Below, piece after piece: positions 54,408 to 63,065 of a stretch of DNA of 64,000 nucleotides. How positions within the stretch are numbered: position 1 is the stretch's first letter; each line of letters opens with the position of its first letter. A model generated the notes under the pieces. That model saw only the letters and a list, made by a program, of their open reading frames with translations, did not search any database and had not been told where the DNA came from. Made by a program: the position numbers and the translations under genes. Source of the DNA: Streptomyces gobiensis (lineage in GTDB: Bacteria > Actinomycetota > Actinomycetes > Streptomycetales > Streptomycetaceae); contig NZ_CP086120.1 in the NCBI RefSeq assembly GCF_021216675.1, forward strand, positions 4,214,501 to 4,278,500, in the 5' to 3' direction.

Positions 54408-55997
54408 GTGAGCAAGCCCGTAGTACTCATTGCCGAAGAGCTCTCGCCGGCCACGATCGATGCCCTAGGCCCCGATTTTGAGATCCGGCAGTGCAATGGA
54501 GCCGACCGAGGCGAGCTGCTGTCCGCCATCGCCGATGTCGACGCCATCCTGGTCCGCAGCGCCACGAAGGTGGACGCTGAGGCGATCGGCGCCGCCCGCA
54601 AACTCAAGGTCGTCGCCCGCGCCGGTGTCGGCCTGGACAACGTCGACGTCTCCGCCGCCACCAAGGCCGGTGTGATGGTCGTCAACGCTCCGACATCCAA
54701 CATCGTCACCGCCGCCGAGCTCGCCTGCGGTCTGCTCGTCGCCACCGCCCGCAATATTCCGCAGGCCAACACCGCCCTGAAGAACGGCGAGTGGAAGCGC
54801 AGCAAGTACACCGGCGTCGAGCTCGCCGAGAAGACGCTGGGCGTTGTCGGACTCGGCCGGATCGGTGTGCTGGTCGCCCAGCGGATGTCCGCCTTCGGCA
54901 TGAAGGTCGTCGCTTACGACCCGTACGTCCAGCCCGCGCGTGCCGCGCAGATGGGCGTCAAGCTGCTCTCGCTGGACGAGCTGCTCGAGGTCTCCGACTT
55001 CATCACCGTGCACCTGCCCAAGACCCCGGAGACCGTGGGTCTCATCGGTGACGAGGCGCTGCACAAGGTCAAGCCCTCGGTCCGGATCGTCAACGCGGCC
55101 CGCGGTGGCATCGTGGACGAGGAGGCCCTGGCCGCAGCCCTCAAGGAGGGCCGGGTCGCGGGTGCGGGGCTGGATGTGTACGCCACCGAGCCATGCACCG
55201 ACTCCCCGCTCTTCGCGTTCGACCAGGTCGTATGCACCCCGCACCTGGGCGCCTCCACCGGTGAGGCCCAGGAGAAGGCGGGCGTCTCCGTCGCCCGGTC
55301 GGTCCGGCTGGCGCTCGCCGGTGAGCTGGTGCCGGACGCGGTCAATGTCCAGGGCGGTGTCATCGCCGAGGACGTACGTCCCGGACTGCCGCTCGCCGAG
55401 CGGCTGGGCCGGATCTTCACCGCGCTGGCGGCCGAGGTCGCCGTCCGGCTCGATGTCGAGGTCTACGGCGAGATCACCCAGCACGATGTGAAGGTGCTCG
55501 AACTCTCCGCGCTCAAGGGTGTCTTCGAGGATGTCGTCGACGACACCGTCTCGTACGTCAACGCCCCGCTCTTCGCTCAGGAGCGCGGCGTTGAGGTCCG
55601 CCTCACGACGTCCAGCGACTCCCCGGACCACCGCAACCTGGTGACCGTGCGCGGCACCCTGAGCAGCGGTGAGGAGATCGCTGTCTCGGGCACGCTGGCG
55701 GGCCCGAAGCACCTGCAGAAGATCGTCGCTATCGGTGAGCACGACATCGAGCTCGGTCTCGCCGACCACATGGCGTTCCTGCGCTACACCGACCGCCCCG
55801 GCGTCGTCGGCACCCTCGGCCGCATCATCGGTGAGGCGGGCATCAACATCGCCAATATGCAGGTCTCCCGTGCGGAGGAGGGCGGCGAGGCGCTGGTCGC
55901 TCTCACGGTGGATGACACGATTCCGGCTGGTGTCCTCGCGGAGATCGCCGAAGAGATCGGTGCGACGTCGGCCCGCGCGGTCAACCTGGAAGACTGA
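54408..55997 (+). CDS. serA: D-3-phosphoglycerate dehydrogenase
   Basis: From GTG 54408 the product is 529 residues. This is the long form of SerA, starting serine synthesis from 3-phosphoglycerate. The NAD loop is GVVGLGRIGVLVAQ, with catalytic residues in NAARGGIVD, LDVYATEP and TPHLGAST. An intervening ASB domain (about 315-450) and a C-terminal ACT domain (FLRYTDRPGVVGTLGRIIGE) give serine feedback. A GTG at 54390 also lies in frame. An IS element lies just downstream. Confidence 0.97.
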   Translation: MSKPVVLIAEELSPATIDALGPDFEIRQCNGADRGELLSAIADVDAILVRSATKVDAEAIGAARKLKVVARAGVGLDNVDVSAATKAGVMVVNAPTSNIVTAAELACGLLVATARNIPQANTALKNGEWKRSKYTGVELAEKTLGVVGLGRIGVLVAQRMSAFGMKVVAYDPYVQPARAAQMGVKLLSLDELLEVSDFITVHLPKTPETVGLIGDEALHKVKPSVRIVNAARGGIVDEEALAAALKEGRVAGAGLDVYATEPCTDSPLFAFDQVVCTPHLGASTGEAQEKAGVSVARSVRLALAGELVPDAVNVQGGVIAEDVRPGLPLAERLGRIFTALAAEVAVRLDVEVYGEITQHDVKVLELSALKGVFEDVVDDTVSYVNAPLFAQERGVEVRLTTSSDSPDHRNLVTVRGTLSSGEEIAVSGTLAGPKHLQKIVAIGEHDIELGLADHMAFLRYTDRPGVVGTLGRIIGEAGINIANMQVSRAEEGGEALVALTVDDTIPAGVLAEIAEEIGATSARAVNLED

Positions 55998-56115
55998 CCG
56001 CACCCGCCACCCCTTCTTAACGGCGTCCTCGCACCTCTCGGCGCCGGGGGCGCCTCGAGGGCTTCGGACTCCCCCTAGGCCGTTTCCTTCGGATCATCTG
56101 ATCGTTGGTTGATGT

Positions 56116-56508
56116 GTGTCGTTGACTGATGCCCAGTGGGCACGGATCGAGCCGTTGTTGCCGGACCGGACTCCGAAGCGGGGCGGACGGTGGCGTGATC
56201 ACCGCCAGGTGATCGACGCGATCGCGTTCAAGTACCGCACCGGGACACCGTGGATGGACCTGCCCGAGCACTTCGGGTCGTGGAAGGGCGCCCACAACCG
56301 CCTGCGGAAGTGGGCCGCCGACGGCACCTGGGAGAAGGTCTTCACCGCCCTGCTCGCCCAGGCCGACGCCGAAGGCGACCTCGACTGGGTCGTCGCGGTC
56401 GACTCCACCATCGTCCGAGCCCACCAGCACGCCGCCGGGGCCCGTCAAAAGGGGCCCCGGCCGGCGAGCCGGACGACCATGCCCTCGGACGCTCCCGCGG
56501 CGGACTGA
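56116..56508 (+). CDS. IS5-family transposase, first frame
   Basis: The first frame gives a 130-residue product with the DUF4096-type N-terminus (LTDAQWARIEPLLPD, AIAFKYRTGTPWMDLP) and the first catalytic Asp in VVAVDSTIVRAHQH. Near its end is the sequence A-AAG-GGG (56448-56454, grouped in the zero frame), a known type of -1 slippery site. A shift there joins it to the second frame and makes the full DDE enzyme. Confidence 0.85.
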   Translation: MSLTDAQWARIEPLLPDRTPKRGGRWRDHRQVIDAIAFKYRTGTPWMDLPEHFGSWKGAHNRLRKWAADGTWEKVFTALLAQADAEGDLDWVVAVDSTIVRAHQHAAGARQKGPRPASRTTMPSDAPAAD

Positions 56509-56960
56509 CCACCAAGATCCACCTCGCCGCGGACAGCCACTGCCGGCCCCTGGCCTTCGTCATCACGCCTGGCCAGGCAGGTGACGCACCCGCATTCCCC
56601 GAGGTCATGGCCCGCTTACGGGTGCCCCGGCCAATCGGCCGGCCCAGGATCACGCCGGACGTGATCCTGGCCGACAAGGCCTACTCATCCCGCGCGATCC
56701 GGACCCATCTCCGTCGGCGCGGGATCCGGGCCGTGATCCCGCAGCCCGCCGACCAGGCCGCCAACCGCAAACGCCGCGGCAGCCGCGGCGGCAGACCACC
56801 AGCCTTCGACCGCGACGCCTACAAGCGGCGCAACACGGTCGAGCGCTGCATCAACAGACTCAAGCAATGGCGCGGCCTGGCCACCCGCTACGACAAGACC
56901 GCCACCATCTACCTCGCCGGACTCCACCTCGCCGCCATCTTCATCTGGTCAGCGAGATGA
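56455..56960 (+). CDS. IS5-family transposase, second frame
   Basis: This frame has no good start of its own and is read after the -1 shift. It has SRGGLTTKIHLAADSHCRPL, the second catalytic Asp in DVILADKAY, and the catalytic Glu in NTVERCINRLKQWR. The C-terminus LAGLHLAAIFIW is the piece conserved in the remnant near 5400. The catalytic triad is complete, so the element may still be mobile. Confidence 0.85.
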
Positions 56961-57059
56961 TCCAAAAGAAACGGCCTAGCCCTGGCGGGCTGGGAGGTGC
57001 CCCCAGCGCCGGACTCCGTCCGTCGGGGGTGGTGGCTGGGCGCCGTTGCCGTCGGTGGG

Positions 57060-57258
57060 AGTTCCCCGAACCCGGCCCCTTCCCGAAACTGTGGGCTGCC
57101 GCCCCCAGACCCCCACCCCGTGTTGTGGGCACTCGCAGCCCCGCGAGGGGCTGTGGGTGGGCACAACACCGGCCACCGGCCCGCACCGGGCCACCCCCGG
57201 GGCCCGGGGCGAAGCCCCGGTTTCCGGGAAGGGGCGGGAATTGGGGAAACCCGCCCCC
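57060..57258 (-). repeat. Dispersed GC-rich intergenic repeat, copy 3 (reversed)
   Basis: After the IS element comes an inverted copy of the repeat seen at 21660 and 32635. It keeps the reverse complements of the same blocks and the inner hairpin. Bases 56977-57059 hold only short flanking sequence. Confidence 0.85.
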
Positions 57259-57600
57259 GGCACCCCCGCAGCCGGGGGGAGGCCCCGCCGCGCGGCGGAG
57301 CCGCATATCGGTGCAGCCGGGAAGGGGCGGGATACGGGGGAACCCACTCACGGCACCCCCGCAGCCGGGCGGAGCCCCGCCACGCGGCGGAGCCGCATAT
57401 CGGTGCAGCCGGGAAGGGGCGGGAATTGGGGAAACCCACTCACGGCACCCCCGCAGCCGGGCGGAGCCCCGCCACGCGGCGGAGCCGCATATCGGTAGAG
57501 CCGGGAAGGGGCGGGAATTGGGGAAACCCACCCACGGCACCCCGCAGCCGGGGGGCGGAGCCCCGCCGCGTGGCGGAGCCGCGTATCGGCACAGCGGGGG
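57259..57600. repeat. 92-bp tandem array, four units
   Basis: Units start at 57259, 57352, 57444 and 57536, a period of 92-93 bases, with the last unit incomplete. Each contains the blocks ggcacccccgcagccggg, gccgcatatcgg and gggcgggaattggggaaacc with small changes. One such unit also forms the flank of the repeat copies at 21700 and 32640. The array lies downstream of the PucR-type gene, which reads toward it. Confidence 0.9.
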
Positions 57601-57622
57601 AGGGGGAACCCCGCGGCGCGGG

Positions 57623-58798
57623 TCAGAGGCGGGCGGCCTTGAGGGCCATGTGGAGCAGGAGACGGTGCTCACCGTCGTCCAGGTCGAGCCCGGTGAGCTG
57701 CTCCACCCGGGAGAGCCGGTAGTACAGCGTTTGCCGGTGAATCCCCAGGGCCGCCGCCGTACGCTTCGCCTGGCCCGCGCAGTCGAGGAACACCTCGGCG
57801 GTGTGGGCCATTTCGCGGTGTACCGGCTCCAGCAGGGTCCGTATGACCGGATCGGGCTCGGCGTCGGCGGGCAGCGCGGTCAGCAGGCGGTAGGGCCCGA
57901 GCCCGGACCACTGGGCGACGGGACCCAGCCGGGTGTCGGCCCGAGCGGCCCGGGCCGCGGCCAGGGCCTCCCGCCAGGCGCCGGGCAGCTCCATCAGCCC
58001 GCCGCGTGGCGCGCTGATGCCCGCCGCGGGCCGCCCCCGTGGGCTCGCCCGCGGTGACCGCAGCAGCCGCTCCGCGGTCGTCAGGGCGGGGTCGAGACCG
58101 CCGGACGGGCGCAGCCGTACCAGCGCGGCCAGCGCCGTAGCCGATGGCAGCGCACACAGCGCGGCCACATTCGGCTGCCCGGCCAGCGTGGACTCCCCGC
58201 CCGGGGCGTCGCCCTCGCCCCCCTGCCAGGGCGCGATCGCCAGCATCGCCAGCGACGAGATGCCGGCCGCCGCATCGCCGAGCGCGGTGCGCAGCTCCGC
58301 GGCGGCGGAGTCCCGGGCCCCGGCGGAGCCGGTGAGCAGCTCCCGCAGCAGCTCACCCAGCCGCGCACCCGCGCGCGCCTCCGCCGCCAGCAGGGCCCCG
58401 ATCCGGGTAGCCGTGGCCAACGCCTCCGTCAGCCGGGGATCGGTGAGCGCCAGCGCACCGTCGTCCAGCAGCCAGATATAGCCATAGGCGACCCCGCCAT
58501 GCCGCACGGGCAGGCAGATACGCCCCCTCACCACCCCCGCCGCCGGATCCGGCGGAATCCGTACCGGCTCCGTCGCCCGGGCGATCCCAAACCGCTCGAA
58601 CCACTCCCGCACCGCCGCCGTGGAGCGCCGCCGCATGATGGACCGGGTCCGTACCGGGTCCATGACCAGCTCGTCGTCATCGCTGTCGCTCTCATGCGCG
58701 CCGAAGGCGATCAGCCCGAAATCACGGTTCTCCAGTGTCGCCGGGGTGCCGAGCAGCGCTGATACCTCGTCGATCAGTGCCTGATAGTCCTCGCGCAT
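57623..58798 (-). CDS. PucR-type transcriptional regulator of proline use
   Basis: This 391-residue protein has a GAF-like or variable N-terminal sensing part and the C-terminal PucR/CdaR helix-turn-helix (TAAALGIHRQTLYYRLSRVE with the following LTGLDLDD). It is divergent from the proline dehydrogenase gene. In mycobacteria and Streptomyces a PucR-like activator at this position turns on proline breakdown, so that role is likely. No other target is suggested by the context. Confidence 0.9.
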   Translation of the reverse strand: MREDYQALIDEVSALLGTPATLENRDFGLIAFGAHESDSDDDELVMDPVRTRSIMRRRSTAAVREWFERFGIARATEPVRIPPDPAAGVVRGRICLPVRHGGVAYGYIWLLDDGALALTDPRLTEALATATRIGALLAAEARAGARLGELLRELLTGSAGARDSAAAELRTALGDAAAGISSLAMLAIAPWQGGEGDAPGGESTLAGQPNVAALCALPSATALAALVRLRPSGGLDPALTTAERLLRSPRASPRGRPAAGISAPRGGLMELPGAWREALAAARAARADTRLGPVAQWSGLGPYRLLTALPADAEPDPVIRTLLEPVHREMAHTAEVFLDCAGQAKRTAAALGIHRQTLYYRLSRVEQLTGLDLDDGEHRLLLHMALKAARL

Positions 58799-58977
58799 CC
58801 GTTTCCGCCGTCTCCTGGGTCGCGTTCCAGTCCAATGTCACCGACCATTCTCGTACATGTGTCTGAGATCTGGGACACGGATGCGTGACAGCTGTCGATG
58901 GTCGCGCATTGGCGCGATCCTTAGGTTTCACGGTGGCTCACCTTGCCGTTCAAGAGGTCTCTTTGTGGAGGTGCCCC

Positions 58978-59904
58978 GTGCTGGGTCCTGTGCTTCTCGC
59001 TGCCGCGCGCAGCGACAGCATCCGCCGTATCGTCTCGGCCGCACCGGTCACCCGCACCGTGGTGGACCGGTTTGTCGCGGGGGAGCGGCTGGATGAGTCT
59101 CTGGCGGTGGTGCGCTCGCTGACCGGCCGTGGCCTGGAGGTCACCCTCGATCACCTCGGCGAGGACATCACCGACCGCAGCGAGGCGCTGCGGTCCCGCG
59201 ACGCCTATCTCGCGCTCGCCAGGGCTCTCAAGGGCGAGGGCCTGGGCGTACGAGCTGAGATGTCGGTGAAGCTGAGCGCCTTCGGGCAGGCGCTGCCCGG
59301 TGGCCATGACATCGCCTACGAGAACGTCCTGCCGGTCGTTGAGGCCGCGGCCGAGGCGGGCACGACCGTTACGCTGGATATGGAGGACCACACCACGGTC
59401 GACTCCACCCTGGCCATCCTGACCGAGCTCCGGAAGCGTTTCCCGCAGACCGGTGCCGTCGTTCAGTCCTACCTCTTCCGGACCGAGGACGACTGCCACG
59501 CACTGGCGGGGGAAGGCTCGCGGGTGCGGCTGGTGAAGGGTGCGTACAAGGAGCCGGCCGGGGTTGCCTTCCAGGACAAACGAGAGGTCGACCGGGCGTA
59601 CGTCCGCTGCCTGAAGATCCTGATGGCGGGCAAGGGGTACCCCATGATCGGCTCGCATGACCCGCGGATGGTGGCCATCACGCAGGAGCTCGCACGCCGC
59701 TTCGGCCGTAAACAGGACGAGTACGAGTTCCAGATGCTGTACGGCATCCGCGAGGCCGAGCAGCGGCGGCTCGTGGCGGAGGGGAACCGGATGCGCGTCT
59801 ATGTCCCTTACGGCACCGACTGGTACGCGTACTTCATGCGACGGCTTGCCGAGCGCCCCGCCAACCTCGCCTTCTTCCTGCGCTCGCTGGCCACCCGTGG
59901 GTAA
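58978..59904 (+). CDS. Proline dehydrogenase
   Basis: I chose GTG 58978 (308 residues) because GGAGG lies seven bases upstream and the family begins near LGPVLLAAARSDSIRR; the frame extends back to 58885 without similarity. This FAD enzyme oxidises proline to pyrroline-5-carboxylate at the membrane. Barrel motifs include VTLDHLGEDI, AEMSVKLSAFG, LDMEDHTTVD, RLVKGAYKEP and EFQMLYGIREAEQRRL. pruA follows after 56 bases and performs the next step. Confidence 0.95.
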   Translation: MLGPVLLAAARSDSIRRIVSAAPVTRTVVDRFVAGERLDESLAVVRSLTGRGLEVTLDHLGEDITDRSEALRSRDAYLALARALKGEGLGVRAEMSVKLSAFGQALPGGHDIAYENVLPVVEAAAEAGTTVTLDMEDHTTVDSTLAILTELRKRFPQTGAVVQSYLFRTEDDCHALAGEGSRVRLVKGAYKEPAGVAFQDKREVDRAYVRCLKILMAGKGYPMIGSHDPRMVAITQELARRFGRKQDEYEFQMLYGIREAEQRRLVAEGNRMRVYVPYGTDWYAYFMRRLAERPANLAFFLRSLATRG

Positions 59905-59960
59905 CACAGACGGCGCCTCATGACGAATCAGTACCGCCACATCGGTGAAGGAGAAGAACC

Positions 59961-61592
59961 ATGGACGCTGTGACCCAGGTCCCCGCCCCGTACAACGAGC
60001 CGGTGCACACCTACGCACCCGGCAGTGCGGAGCGCGCTCGCCTTGAGAAGAAGCTCAAGGAGCTGTCCGAGAACCCCATTGAGCTCCCCATGACCATCAA
60101 CGGGGAGAAGCGGATGGGTGGCGGTGAGCGCTTCGACGTCGTACAGCCGCACAACCACAAGGCCGTACTGGGCACCTACGCCAACGCCACCCGCGAGGAC
60201 GCCCAGGACGCGATTGACGCCGCGCTGGCCGCTGCCCCGGCCTGGCGTGCGATGTCCTTCGACGACCGCGCGGCCATCATCCTCAAGGCCGCCGAGCTGC
60301 TGTCCGGCCCATGGCGCGAGACGATCGCCGCCTCCACCATGCTGGGCCAGTCCAAGACCATCCAGCAGGCGGAGATCGACGCCCCCTGTGAGCTGATCGA
60401 CTTCTGGCGCTTCAATGTGCACTTCGCGCGTGAGCTGCTGCAGGAGCAGCCGCCCATCCAGCCGAAGGGCGTCTGGAACCGCCTTGACCACCGCCCGCTG
60501 GAGGGCTTCGTCTACGCGATTACGCCCTTCAACTTCACCGCGATCGCGGGCAACCTGCCCACCGCACCGGCGCTGATGGGCAATGTGGTCGTGTGGAAGC
60601 CGTCGCCGACCCAGACCCACGCCGCCGTGCTCCTGATGGAGCTCCTGGAGGAGGCGGGCCTGCCCAAGGGCGTCATCAACCTGGTGACGGGCGATGGCTA
60701 TGAGGTCTCCGAGGTCGCCCTGCCGCACCCGGAGCTGGCGGGCATCCACTTCACCGGCTCCACCAAGACCTTCCAGCACCTGTGGTCAGAGGTCGGTAAG
60801 AACCTCCCGGGCTACCGTTCCTACCCGCGCATCGTCGGTGAGACCGGCGGCAAGGACTTCATCGTCGCCCACCCGACCGCCGACCCGGCGATCCTGAAAA
60901 CCGCCATCACCCGTGGCGCCTTTGAGTACCAGGGCCAGAAGTGCTCGGCCGCCTCGCGGGCCTACATCCCGCGCTCCATCTGGGAGAGCGGCTTCAAGGA
61001 CGAGCTGGTGGCCGAGACGGAGAGCCTCCCCATGGGAGATGTCTCCGACCTCTCGAACTTCATCGGCGCCGTGATCGACGACCGTGCCTTCGCCAAGAGC
61101 AAGGCGGCGATCGACCGGGCCAAGGCGGACCCGAGCTGCGAGATCGTCGCGGGCGGTACCTACGACGACTCCGTCGGCTACTTCGTCCGTCCGACGGTGA
61201 TCGAGTGCTCCGACGCGGAGAACGAGGTCTTCAAGAAGGAGTACTTCGGCCCGATCATCGCGGTGCATGTCTATGAGGACGCGAAGTTCGACGAGATGCT
61301 GGAGCAGATGGAGTCGGCCTCCGCCTACGCCCTGACCGGCGCCGTCCTCGCCAAGGACCGGCAGGTACTCGCCAAGGCCTCCGAGAAGCTCCGCTTCGCC
61401 GCGGGCAACTTCTATCTGAACGACCGCCCCACCGGCTCCATCGTGGGCCAGCAGCCCTTCGGCGGCGCGCGTGCCTCCGGCACGAACGACAAGGCGGGCT
61501 CGAAGTTCAACCTGCTCCGCTGGATCTCGCCGCGCGCCATCAAGGAGACCCAGGTGGCCCCGACGGACTACCGGTACCCCCACATGACGTAG
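59961..61592 (+). CDS. pruA: L-glutamate gamma-semialdehyde dehydrogenase
   Basis: This 543-residue NAD enzyme turns pyrroline-5-carboxylate (as its open aldehyde) into glutamate, ending proline breakdown. The catalytic Cys is C328 in YQGQKCSAASR and the general-base Glu is E294 in VGETGGKDF. The NAD region (TPFNFTAIAGNLPT, FTGSTKTFQ) is intact. GGTGAAGGAGAAG provides the ribosome site. A 73-bp tandem repeat begins at its last base. Confidence 0.97.
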   Translation: MDAVTQVPAPYNEPVHTYAPGSAERARLEKKLKELSENPIELPMTINGEKRMGGGERFDVVQPHNHKAVLGTYANATREDAQDAIDAALAAAPAWRAMSFDDRAAIILKAAELLSGPWRETIAASTMLGQSKTIQQAEIDAPCELIDFWRFNVHFARELLQEQPPIQPKGVWNRLDHRPLEGFVYAITPFNFTAIAGNLPTAPALMGNVVVWKPSPTQTHAAVLLMELLEEAGLPKGVINLVTGDGYEVSEVALPHPELAGIHFTGSTKTFQHLWSEVGKNLPGYRSYPRIVGETGGKDFIVAHPTADPAILKTAITRGAFEYQGQKCSAASRAYIPRSIWESGFKDELVAETESLPMGDVSDLSNFIGAVIDDRAFAKSKAAIDRAKADPSCEIVAGGTYDDSVGYFVRPTVIECSDAENEVFKKEYFGPIIAVHVYEDAKFDEMLEQMESASAYALTGAVLAKDRQVLAKASEKLRFAAGNFYLNDRPTGSIVGQQPFGGARASGTNDKAGSKFNLLRWISPRAIKETQVAPTDYRYPHMT

Positions 61593-61757
61593 TTGCCCCG
61601 CTCCGGGGTGGGCGAAGTCGTCGTGGTTGCTGGCGGTGGTGGGTTGCCTTGCGGGGTTGAGCCTGTTGCCCCGCTCCGGGGTGGGCGAAGTCGTCGTGGT
61701 TGCTGGCGGTGGTGGGTTGCCTTGCGGGGTTGAGCCCGTTGCCCTGCTTCCGGGTGG
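61592..61757. repeat. 73-bp tandem repeat after pruA
   Basis: Two nearly identical 73-base units start at 61592 and 61665, followed by a degraded third start at 61738. Units contain cgaagtcgtcgtggttgctg and ttgccttgcggggttgagcc. The first begins at the last base of the pruA stop. An open frame runs through it but has no coding character. Confidence 0.9.
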
Positions 61758-61791
61758 CTGCGACCCCCGGTCTTGGGGACCGGGGTCGCAG
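61758..61791 (+). terminator. Hairpin after the proline operon
   Basis: CTGCGACCCC pairs with its complement near 61782-61791, and the stem extends into GGTC and GACC around a short loop. It is the probable terminator for proline dehydrogenase-pruA. Bases 61792-61941 show further short GC repeats but no gene. Confidence 0.7.
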
Positions 61792-61941
61792 GGCACCCCA
61801 GTGGTCTACGGGTCCCGGTCTTGGGGGTTACGGCCCTCGTCTGGGGGCTGCCACCCTGTTCTGGGTGACTTAGCGTCGGATGTCTGAGGCCCGCTGTTCC
61901 GTTCTGGGGTGGCGGGCCTTGGCTGTCGGTATCGTCGAGGG

Positions 61942-62661
61942 GTGCCGATCCGAGCCGTGCTGTGGGATGTCGACGACACCCTTTTCGATTACACCGGGTC
62001 CGACCGGGCGGGGGCCCTGCGCCATCTCACGGATGAGGGGCTGCTCACCCAGTACGCCTCGGCGGAGGCCGCGCTGGAGCGGTGGCGGGTGGTGATGGAA
62101 GAACAGTTCGCCCGCTTCCTCGCGGGGGAGCTGGGCTTTATGGAACATCGCAGGGAGCGCGCGCGAGGCTTTCTCGGTAAGACGATGTCGGACGCGGAGG
62201 CCGACGCGTGGTTTGGGCGGTATATCGCGCACTACGAGGCGGCGTGGACGCTCTTCCCCGATGTGGTCCCCGCCCTGGACGCGCTCGCTGACGGCTACCG
62301 CCATGGGGTGCTGTCCAACTCCTCGGCCGTGAACCAGGAGCGCAAGCTGCGCGCCCTTGGCATCCGGGACCGCTTTGAGGTGCTGGTCTGCGCCGATGAG
62401 ATCCGGTGCGCCAAGCCCGCCGCCGAGGCCTTCCAGGCGGCCTGTACAGCGATGGGTCTGGCGCCGGGTGAGGTCGCGTATGTGGGCGATCAGCTCGACA
62501 CCGACGCCCAAGGGGCCGAGGCGGCGGGGCTGCTGGGGGTCTGGCTGGACCGTACGTGCACCGGCGGGGGTGAGCGGGCGGGCCGGATCACCGATCTTGC
62601 TGAGCTGCCCGCGGTGCTGGCCAAGTCAGCACCGCTTCCGAGTGGCCTTCGTCTCAGATAG
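61942..62661 (+). CDS. HAD-family hydrolase
   Basis: From GTG 61942 the product is 239 residues. The nucleophile and acid are D9 and D11 in LWDVDDTLFDYTG. Later motifs are the Ser/Thr in GVLSNSS, the Lys in CAKPAAEAF and the acids in VGDQLDTDAQGA. A helical cap is inserted after motif I. It is a typical small-molecule phosphatase of the YjjG/2-haloacid type; the substrate is unknown. An upstream ATG at 61909 in frame is less likely. Confidence 0.92.
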   Translation: MPIRAVLWDVDDTLFDYTGSDRAGALRHLTDEGLLTQYASAEAALERWRVVMEEQFARFLAGELGFMEHRRERARGFLGKTMSDAEADAWFGRYIAHYEAAWTLFPDVVPALDALADGYRHGVLSNSSAVNQERKLRALGIRDRFEVLVCADEIRCAKPAAEAFQAACTAMGLAPGEVAYVGDQLDTDAQGAEAAGLLGVWLDRTCTGGGERAGRITDLAELPAVLAKSAPLPSGLRLR

Positions 62662-62867
62662 TAGGAAGGCCAACTAATTAGCGAGACATCACAGCGATTC
62701 GCTCTTACCTTGGTAGCAGCCGAACGTCTCGCTCCATCCAGCGAACGGCGGATGAGGCGCGGTGCTCTGTCGCAGGTGACCCCTGCCGCACCGTGTGCCC
62801 CCGCCCCTTGCGGCATGTATGAATCCGCATTTCTTCTCGGGGTTTGTCTGCTGAAGGAGCCTTGACC

Positions 62868-62996
62868 ATGGATGACACCGCCCGCCGTCGCGCCCGCCAT
62901 ACCGCCCGTACGAACGATGCCGACCGGAAGAACGCTGCCGCTGCGCTGCAGCGTGCGCTGGACCGTCGCGACAACGGCGGCGCCACCGGTCACTGA
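62868..62996 (+). CDS. 42-residue basic small protein
   Basis: ATG 62868 is preceded by AAGGAGC at ideal spacing and opens a 42-residue frame, MDDTARRRARHTARTNDADR then KNAAAALQRALDRRDNGG, ending in TGA at 62994. It is Arg/Ala-rich with a likely helix and no membrane part. It is not a branched-chain leader peptide because it has only two Leu and no Ile or Val. I recognise no family. The preceding 62662-62867 stretch shows no gene. Confidence 0.65.
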   Translation: MDDTARRRARHTARTNDADRKNAAAALQRALDRRDNGGATGH

Positions 62997-63065
62997 GCCC
63001 GTTTCCCTCGTCCACATGACGGACGGAGCGTGTCATCTCATGGGACGGGGAGTAGTGTCCGGCCC

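Larger units (their letters stand above)
56078..56976 (+). mobile_element. Complete IS5-family insertion sequence
   Basis: The 899-bp element has 22-bp imperfect inverted repeats (56078-56099 and 56955-56976, two mismatches) starting GGCCGTTTC. A TA lies on each side (56076-56077 and 56977-56978), consistent with a two-base target duplication; the flanks read CTA and TAG, so a CTAG target is possible. It carries a two-frame transposase and lies between serA and a repeat array. A decayed relative is at 5210-5455. Confidence 0.9.

Noticed and set aside
61627..61887. 86-codon open frame over the 73-bp tandem repeat
   Set aside because: It is created by the repeat itself, and no ribosome site or family pattern is visible.
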